Below, piece by piece: positions 17,500 through 22,749 of a stretch of DNA of 22,749 nucleotides (positions within the stretch are counted from its first letter, which is position 1; each line of letters opens with the position of its first letter). The notes beneath the pieces were generated by a model. It worked only from the letters and a program-made list of their open reading frames with translations. It searched no databases and had not been told where the DNA came from. A program made the position numbers and the translations under genes. The stretch spans positions 9,690-32,438 of the forward strand of contig NW_014013558.1 of assembly GCF_000611645.1 (NCBI RefSeq), given 5' to 3'. This DNA comes from Monoraphidium neglectum. Its lineage: Eukaryota > Chlorophyta > Chlorophyceae > Sphaeropleales > Selenastraceae.

Positions 17500-19897
17500 G
17501 GCGCCTCCGCCGCCTTGACACACAGCTGCCTCAGCGCCGCCTCAACTTCAACCCACTCCCCTGTGCAGGTTGCGCCGCCGGTGCTCCGCACATCAGCGCC
17601 GCCGCCGTCGCCCGCATCCACCAAACCCTCTGCTTCTGCACCCGCGACTCTGCCGCCTGGCGATGCTGCCGCGCTGCCTTCCTGGACCACCTGCAACGGC
17701 GCATCAATCGGCTGACCGCTACCCTGAGCCCCGCCCTCAGCCCTGCCAGCAGCTGCCGCTGTTGCGACCAAGTCCGCCTCGGCTGCAACGCGCCCCTCGC
17801 CTTCACTATCACCGGCCTCCCCATCCCCTGCATCCGCACCCTTCGTGCCTGCAGCCGCCTCCTTGCTGCCGGCGGCCGCGACCGGCAGCGGCGGCGGCGA
17901 GAAACCCGGGGGCAGGCGCAGTTGCGCGGCCGCGCCGTCGCCCTGCGAAAGCGTCACCAGCAGGCTAGAGAGGGAGGTCTGGTTCAGCAGGCGCGGCATG
18001 AACCTGCGCAGCGACAGGTCCTCCTCAGGGCCAGGGATCTGGGCGGGCAGCGGTGGTGGGGGTGACGGGTGCAGGTGTGTTGATATAAGCCTGCGGCACG
18101 TGCCAAGTGTCAAGAGCGCTTTTGCCTGAAGCAGAGCTTGAAACCTTTGCTTGTTGCGCAAACACCCGGTTCCGCCCTCAAACAGCTGACGTAGCGTTCT
18201 GTTTTCTGAAGACGGCCCCTCGCATCATGCTGCCTCGTGTGAGCATACATGTGCGCATGCCTGCGCATACGCGTCCGCGCGGAAGCGTGAGCCCTCACCC
18301 CGTCAAGTGTGTAGCCCCGCCGCTTGGTGTAGGCCTTTGCCGAGCGCACGACCTGGTCCAGGGGGAACCAGGCCATGGCGTCGATGTCGCGCGCGTCTGG
18401 GTGGATGCGCCCGGCTGGCGTGGATGATGGGGCCGGGAGCCAGGGGTGGAGCGGGGGGAGCGCTGAGTTAAGGGCCGCGTGCCGTCCGAGTGTAATGTAA
18501 GTCAACCCCTGGTTGGCTTCGTGGGAGGCCGCTGGAGCCCAAGGGTCATGCCCCGCGGGCTGCAGGGCTGCAGTCAAATCAACTGGCGCCACTCTGCCAT
18601 GGCCGTTGCCGCAGCCGCTGCGGGCTTGGCGCACCCGCCGCGCCGCGCCCACAGCCTGCCTTGCGCGTCAGCGTCCAGACCCCCGGCCGCCCGCACCTGC
18701 GACCGCTGCCTCGAAGCGCCGCGGCAGCGCCTCCGCGCCGCGCAGCTTCACGACAAAAAGCGCCATGCTCCCGGCCCGCCACAGCACCGCCGGTGCGTGC
18801 GCGAGAACGGGCGCGAGCAGCGTGGCGGGCAGGAGGCCGTGCGTCTCTTCCTCCACCTCGCGCGCGGCCGTGCGCTCCGCCTTGCCGTCATCCACTTTAA
18901 CAACCTTCCCGCACATCCAGCCCCAACCCAGCTTGCCCGTTGGCGCGCTGCCGCTCTGGTGAACCATCAGCACACGGATGAGGCGCAGCTGCTCCTGTGC
19001 CACCGCCGGGGCTGCGTGTGCAGCGGTGGCGCCCGCCTCGCCCTCGTCGTCGCTCCCACCCTCTTTTCGCCCCGCCGCCGCCGCCGCCGCCTCCTCCGCT
19101 GCAGTGGCTGCGGCCACAATGGCGGCGGCTACCCCCGGGTCTGCCGCGGCCGCTGTGACGCCGCTGCTGTCGCCACCTGCCAGCTCGCCGGCGACAGCAT
19201 CCGTCGCAGCCGGCGGCCCCAACCCCTCTTGTGGCTCGTCACAATAAAAGACGACCCCTGTGGTTGGTAGCCAACGCGCGGCGTCCAGGCGCAGTCAGGC
19301 GACCGGAGACAGCGGGAAGGTTGGTGGCGCAAGCTGCGCAAGAATGGCATGTTTGCAACAAATGCACAGCACAATGCATCACAAGAAAGTGCACGCCAGC
19401 TACCACGCGAAGCCAAAAGGTGCGCATGCGCTGCAAAACGGAAGCCATCAAGCCTCTCACCGGCTGCCTTGTAGTGCTGCAAGTACACACGGGGACGCGG
19501 CATCTTGTTGCCCGCCTGGGGCGCCTCGTCCTTGGACAAACGCAGCCGCGGCGGCGCCGCAGCCACTGGAGATGCTGTTGGGGGCGATTGCCACGCAGGC
19601 CGCTGCAGAGTTTCCGCCTCGCCGCCGCCAACGCTCCCAATCCCGCCGCCGCCGCCCTCGCTGCCTCCGCCGCCGCTGCTGCTCGCCGCCACGGCTGCAG
19701 CGGATGCCGAGCGCCGGGCTCGTTGCCAGCCAGCTGCAAGAGCGGGTCCTGCTGTGGCCACGCCTGGAGGACGCCGAGTTGGTGGGGCCCCAAATGCAAT
19801 GGCTGCGCAGGGGTCGCGCAGCTGCCGCCCGCTAATCTTCGGTTGCGAGCAGTACGCGCTCGCTGCTGGCGGCTGGGCGCATGCGGGGGTGTAATAG

Positions 19898-19941
<44 letters not shown>

Positions 19942-20562
19942 CGGGTGCTGGTCGTGCTGATTCTGCTGATTGTGCTGGATGGCCTGGTTGTGGTGGAAGT
20001 ACCACACCTGCTGATGCGGCTCTTGGTAATGCTGGTGCTGCTGGTGCCGCTGGTGCTGTTGTCGCTGCTGGTGCTGCTGTCGCTGCTGTTGCTGCTGTTG
20101 CTGCTGTTGCTGCTGGCGCGGCTGGTGCGGCTGGTGCGGCTGGTGCGGCTGGTGCGGCTGGTGTGGCTGGTGTGGCTGGGGAGCCCAGTACCAGTAGTGC
20201 TGCGGCTGAGGCCACGTCCCTGCGCCTGTGTGCTGCAGAACATCCTGCCACCCCCCCTCTGACAGGTGGCACGGCTGATTCGGGCGATGGAGCGCGCCCC
20301 ACCCGTGCTCCTGGGGCAACATGCTCGCGTGCTGCCGCCCGCTGTCCAGCGGCCTGTGACAGCGCGCGGCGGCAGCAGCAGCAGTCGCAGTGGTGCGCGC
20401 GTCGCCTTGCCGCCAGTTACCGTTCCGCGCGATAGCCGCCTGTGTTCTGTATATTTGGTTTGTGAGTTCACCTGCTGCGCTGCTGCCGTTTTTCACATTG
20501 CAGCTGCCAGGGAATGGGCCTTGCCGGCCGCTGAGCACGGGGTGCCGTCTGTGCAGGTCCAT
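17493..20562 (-). CDS. His/Gln-rich protein with a Nudix-like domain
   Basis: Four exons on the minus strand: 20562-19461, 19257-18697, 18414-18299, 18038-17493 (774 aa from ATG 20562; 694 aa if translation starts at ATG 20322, which has A at -3). Exon 1 encodes a low-complexity N-terminus: HQP repeats, poly-Gln runs and His/Gln mixtures, then Ala/Ser/Gly-rich sequence and PRPRVYLQHYKAAG. This continues across the junction into VVFYCDEPQEG, supporting the frame. Exon 2 holds a Nudix-like fold: a strand LRLIRVLMVHQ, the strand GWGWMCGKVVKV, and the helix ERTAAREVEEETHGLL with catalytic-type glutamates. Exon 3 continues with HPDARDIDAMAWFPLDQVV, typical of the strand after the Nudix helix. Exon 4 is a Gly/Ala/Pro-rich tail ending ALRQLCVKAAEAPE. 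The Nudix signature is degenerate: Gly replaces the first Glu, and there is an extra residue before the final Gly. Substrate unknown. Confidence 0.75.
19895..19938. repeat. (CTG)n repeat encoding poly-Gln on the minus strand
   Basis: About 14 CTG units on the plus strand, CAG on the transcript, within exon 1 of the Nudix-like gene. They encode an uninterrupted run of glutamines after residues HPW. Confidence 0.9.
20040..20180. repeat. Coding triplet/nonamer repeats: Gln-rich and His-Gln-Pro arrays
   Basis: CTG/TTG units (glutamine on the minus strand) run into six or so copies of the nonamer GGCTGGTGC/T, which encode His-Gln-Pro. All are in frame in exon 1 of the Nudix-like gene. Confidence 0.88.
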
Positions 20563-20800
20563 ATCATATCGGAGGTGCGATGAGGTAAACAATTAAGATT
20601 ATGTATGCCATCATTACCGTAATTTAATGCTCTGTACGGTATACGCGCCTGTCGGTCATCCAGAATAACGGTGTGCAATCGAATACCGTACAACGGGATT
20701 TCATGCAGTACGCAACCTTCACAACATGCCAACATTATTTGTTACATGTTTGTTGCATTGAGTTTCTGTGGGCACCTTCGCGATCTGGCTCATCACAAAT
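20563..20800. promoter_or_regulatory. Divergent promoter region, Nudix-like gene / DnaJ gene
   Basis: These 238 bases separate the proposed start codons. The DNA is strikingly AT-rich for this window (for example AATTAAGATTATG at about 20591). It contains an inverted repeat, TGTACGGTAT at 20633-20642 and ATACCGTACA at 20683-20692, with 40 bases between the arms. A third GTAC lies at 20708-20711. Confidence 0.6.
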
Positions 20801-22062
20801 ATGGAGGAGAGCGGGAAAAGCCTGTACGAGGTGTGTAGGGCTGAGATCAAGCCTGAAGTCTCCATCACACCTCATGTTATGCCCTCATGCCCTGATGTCC
20901 CTCGCCATGGACATTGTGCTGTCGTTTGCTCTCCTCGATCAGGTGCTGTGTGTCGACAAGGCGGCCAGCCAGGTGCGGGCCAATGCAACGCGGCAGCCCC
21001 AGGCAGTGCTGCATATTGCTATCGGTTGCAGCGTCTCTGGCACGCCTGCCTGCTCAAGGGGGCTTGTATCATTGATGCACGGCGGGCGGGCTACAGCCGA
21101 GGGTCGACCCTTGAGTGGGCGCAGCTGACATTTGGTGGCCCCTCGTGCCTGCCCCCGTCCCTCCCACTGCCAGTCTGACATCAAGAAGGCATACTATAAG
21201 CTGGCCCTGCAGCTGCACCCGGACAAGAATCCTGGGAACGAGGTGCGTGCCATGAGGGCCGCGGCCACGCATCAGCCCCTAGCGCCCTGCCCTACTGCAG
21301 AGCGGCTGGCAAGGAGGGCCGTGCGGTATGCTCCCCGCAACCCATTCCCCGGTGACCCGATGTATGCTATCTTATTGCACACCTCCGCGTGTCAGGATGC
21401 CCACCGCAAGTTCCAGGCGCTGCAGCGCATCTACGCAGTCCTGGGAAACCCCGACAAGTGAGGCGCGGGCTGCACAGCAGGGGTTGCAGAGCGGCGGGGG
21501 AGCGCGCGCCTGGGCTTGAAGGGGGTGGGCGTGTGCCGATCAAGTGTCCTGACGTGGAAACGGGCGGGATAAGGGCTGGATGGCTGAACAGCCTGTTGGC
21601 TGCGCCGTGGGGCGATGATGCGGCACAGGCGGCCTGGCGGCGCTAACGGTCGTCGGGACTAAGGCCTGATGCGGACCAGCGACGCGCACACGCTCAGATG
21701 GCATCTTCGCCGCACTTCGTCACACCTTGCCATGCCCCACTGCGGCACGCCCCGCCGCGCCGCGCCCCAGGCGTGCCCTGTACGACGAGACCGGCAGCCT
21801 GCAGGACTGCGAGGAGTTGGCAGAGGGGGGGCTGGGGGGCGGGGCAGGCGGCGCGTTTGCTGGGCTCTACAGGTGGCAATACGAGGGGAAGGGGGGTTGA
21901 GGAGCCGCGTGCTCGGGGGGAGGCGAAACGCAAGAGCGGGCGCATGACTTTATTGTTTTCCCAAGGGAGCAGCAGGTTGTGATTGGCGTGGTACTGCAAA
22001 GAGAGAGGTTAGAGTTGTGGGTGGTGCGCTGTGTTGCGTGCGTTCGTACCAGCCAGCAAGCT

Positions 22063-22093
<31 letters not shown>

Positions 22094-22621
22094 GTGTGTG
22101 GGTAGAGAGTGTGTTTGTGTACGTGCGTGTGCTGCTCTTAACGCTGTAGCAGTGGCTCTAATGGTGTTCCACTCTTGCCACCATGGCCAGGGCCTACTCC
22201 GCTCTGTTCAAGAAGATTGACGAGCAGGACATCATCACATTCGCGGTGCGAGGGGGAGGGGGGGAGGGCGCCGCGCGCCGCTGGGGCCCATGGGACCGAC
22301 GCAATTGCGCCATCGGGCAATGCGACCGCTGACTGCGCTGTGGCGTGTTTGCCATAGCCCATGCGTGAACCTCTGTCAATCAAAGCACACGCAGGCACGC
22401 ACGCACGCGCGCGCGCACACACACAAACGTCCCGCATACCACCCCGCCCTGCTGGTTACAGGCCAAGTACCGCGGCTCTGATGAGGAGCGCGCCGACCTG
22501 CTGCGGCACTACACGGAGTGCAATGGCAACATGGGGCGACTGTTTGAGAGCGTGATGCTGTCGCGGCCTGAGCTGGACTCCCACAGGTTCATGGCCGCCA
22601 TTGACGACGCCATTGACAAGG
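20801..22621 (+). CDS. DNAJC9: DnaJ-domain co-chaperone, DNAJC9/ATJ6 type (3' end beyond window)
   Basis: Seven exons visible: 20801-20830, 20943-20972, 21174-21242, 21396-21457, 21771-21872, 22191-22245, 22462-22621; the last ends in phase 1 at a GTGCGC donor and the gene continues off the right edge. The 169 visible residues begin MEESGKSLYEVLCVDKAASQ. The J domain spans about 7-70: helix II IKKAYYKLALQL, HPD at 35-37 with DKNPGNE after it, then FQALQRIYAVLGNPDKRALYDETG. A Gly-rich insert (EGGLGGGAGGAF) follows, then FKKIDEQDIITFAAKYRGS, the C-terminal-side signature of DNAJC9 and plant ATJ6, and LDSHRFMAAIDDAIDKG. J proteins stimulate Hsp70 ATPase through HPD; human DNAJC9 also chaperones histones H3-H4. 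A histone role here is inferred from family only. Exons 1 and 2 are only 30 nt each. All junction phases agree. Confidence 0.92.
22063..22100. repeat. (TGTGTA)n hexamer repeat in DnaJ intron 5
   Basis: About five tandem copies of TGTATG/TGTGTA within intron 5 (21873-22190). Confidence 0.9.
22389..22428. repeat. (CACG)n/(CG)n/(CA)n tract in DnaJ intron 6
   Basis: GCACGCACGCACG followed by CGCGCGCG and CACACACA within intron 6 (22246-22461). Confidence 0.85.
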
Positions 22622-22629
22622 GTGCGCGC

Positions 22630-22749
22630 GAGCGAGTGTGCACGTTTGCATGTGTGCGTCTGTGTGCATGTGTGTGGGCATAAGTGTGTGTGTGTGTGTG
22701 TGTGTGCGTGCGTGCATGTGTGTGTGTGGGTGTGTGTGTGTGTGTGTGT
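22630..22749. repeat. (TG)n tract in DnaJ intron 7, running off the window
   Basis: TG-rich sequence with pure TG runs at about 22685-22705 and 22738-22749 fills the visible part of intron 7. The window ends inside it. Confidence 0.9.

Noticed and set aside
19231..20262. A 343-aa plus-strand frame with long Leu runs resembling membrane segments
   Set aside because: The Leu/Val runs are the CTG repeat read on the opposite strand of the Nudix-like gene's poly-Gln exon.

Overview
This window is nuclear DNA of a green alga (core chlorophyte). Genes are split by many short GT-AG introns, coding DNA is GC-rich with C/G at third positions, CAG/CTG triplet and TG/CA dinucleotide tracts are common, the chlorophyte polyadenylation word TGTAA appears at gene ends, and one gene is nuclear psaO with a transit-type leader. 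No bacterial operon features, RNA genes or transposase genes were recognised. All gene models were built by hand by joining exons at splice sites with matching phase and, where possible, by comparing paralogues.

Layout: (1) 12-122 (+), last exon of an unrecognised gene. (2) 1576-3825 (+), seven exons, secreted Cys/Met/His-rich protein 'A' (346 aa). (3) 4271-5287 (-), psaO (127 aa, four exons, one of only 10 nt). (4) 5605-7645 (+), protein 'B' (299 aa), a paralogue of A with the same intron phases. (5) 8624-11897 (+), 'C' (548 aa), a CTR/SLC31 copper transporter whose extracellular half is homologous to A and B. (6) 13010-16987 (-), metal-dependent amidohydrolase (471 aa, 12 exons). (7) 17493-20562 (-), His/Gln-rich protein with a Nudix-like domain (about 774 aa). 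(8) 20801 to beyond the right edge (+), DnaJ protein of the DNAJC9/ATJ6 type, divergent from gene 7.

The centre of interest is the A-B-C cluster. C has the complete CTR membrane core (MxM before TM1, MxxxM in TM2, GxxxG in TM3, C-terminal CxC). A and B lack it. They have a signal peptide, a mature N-terminus close to that of human CTR1 (MDHSGHM), the Cys-Met ectodomain, and a hydrophobic C-terminal tail typical of a GPI-anchor signal. A also carries a His-Asp-Met-Ala-Gly repeat array. I infer a cell-surface copper capture and hand-over system: two anchored copper-binding proteins beside the transporter that shares their ectodomain. This extends the published Chlamydomonas picture (CTR1/CTR2 transporters with a Cys-Met motif, and CTR3 without membrane spans). 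psaO lies between A and B on the opposite strand and shares a 317-bp promoter region with B.
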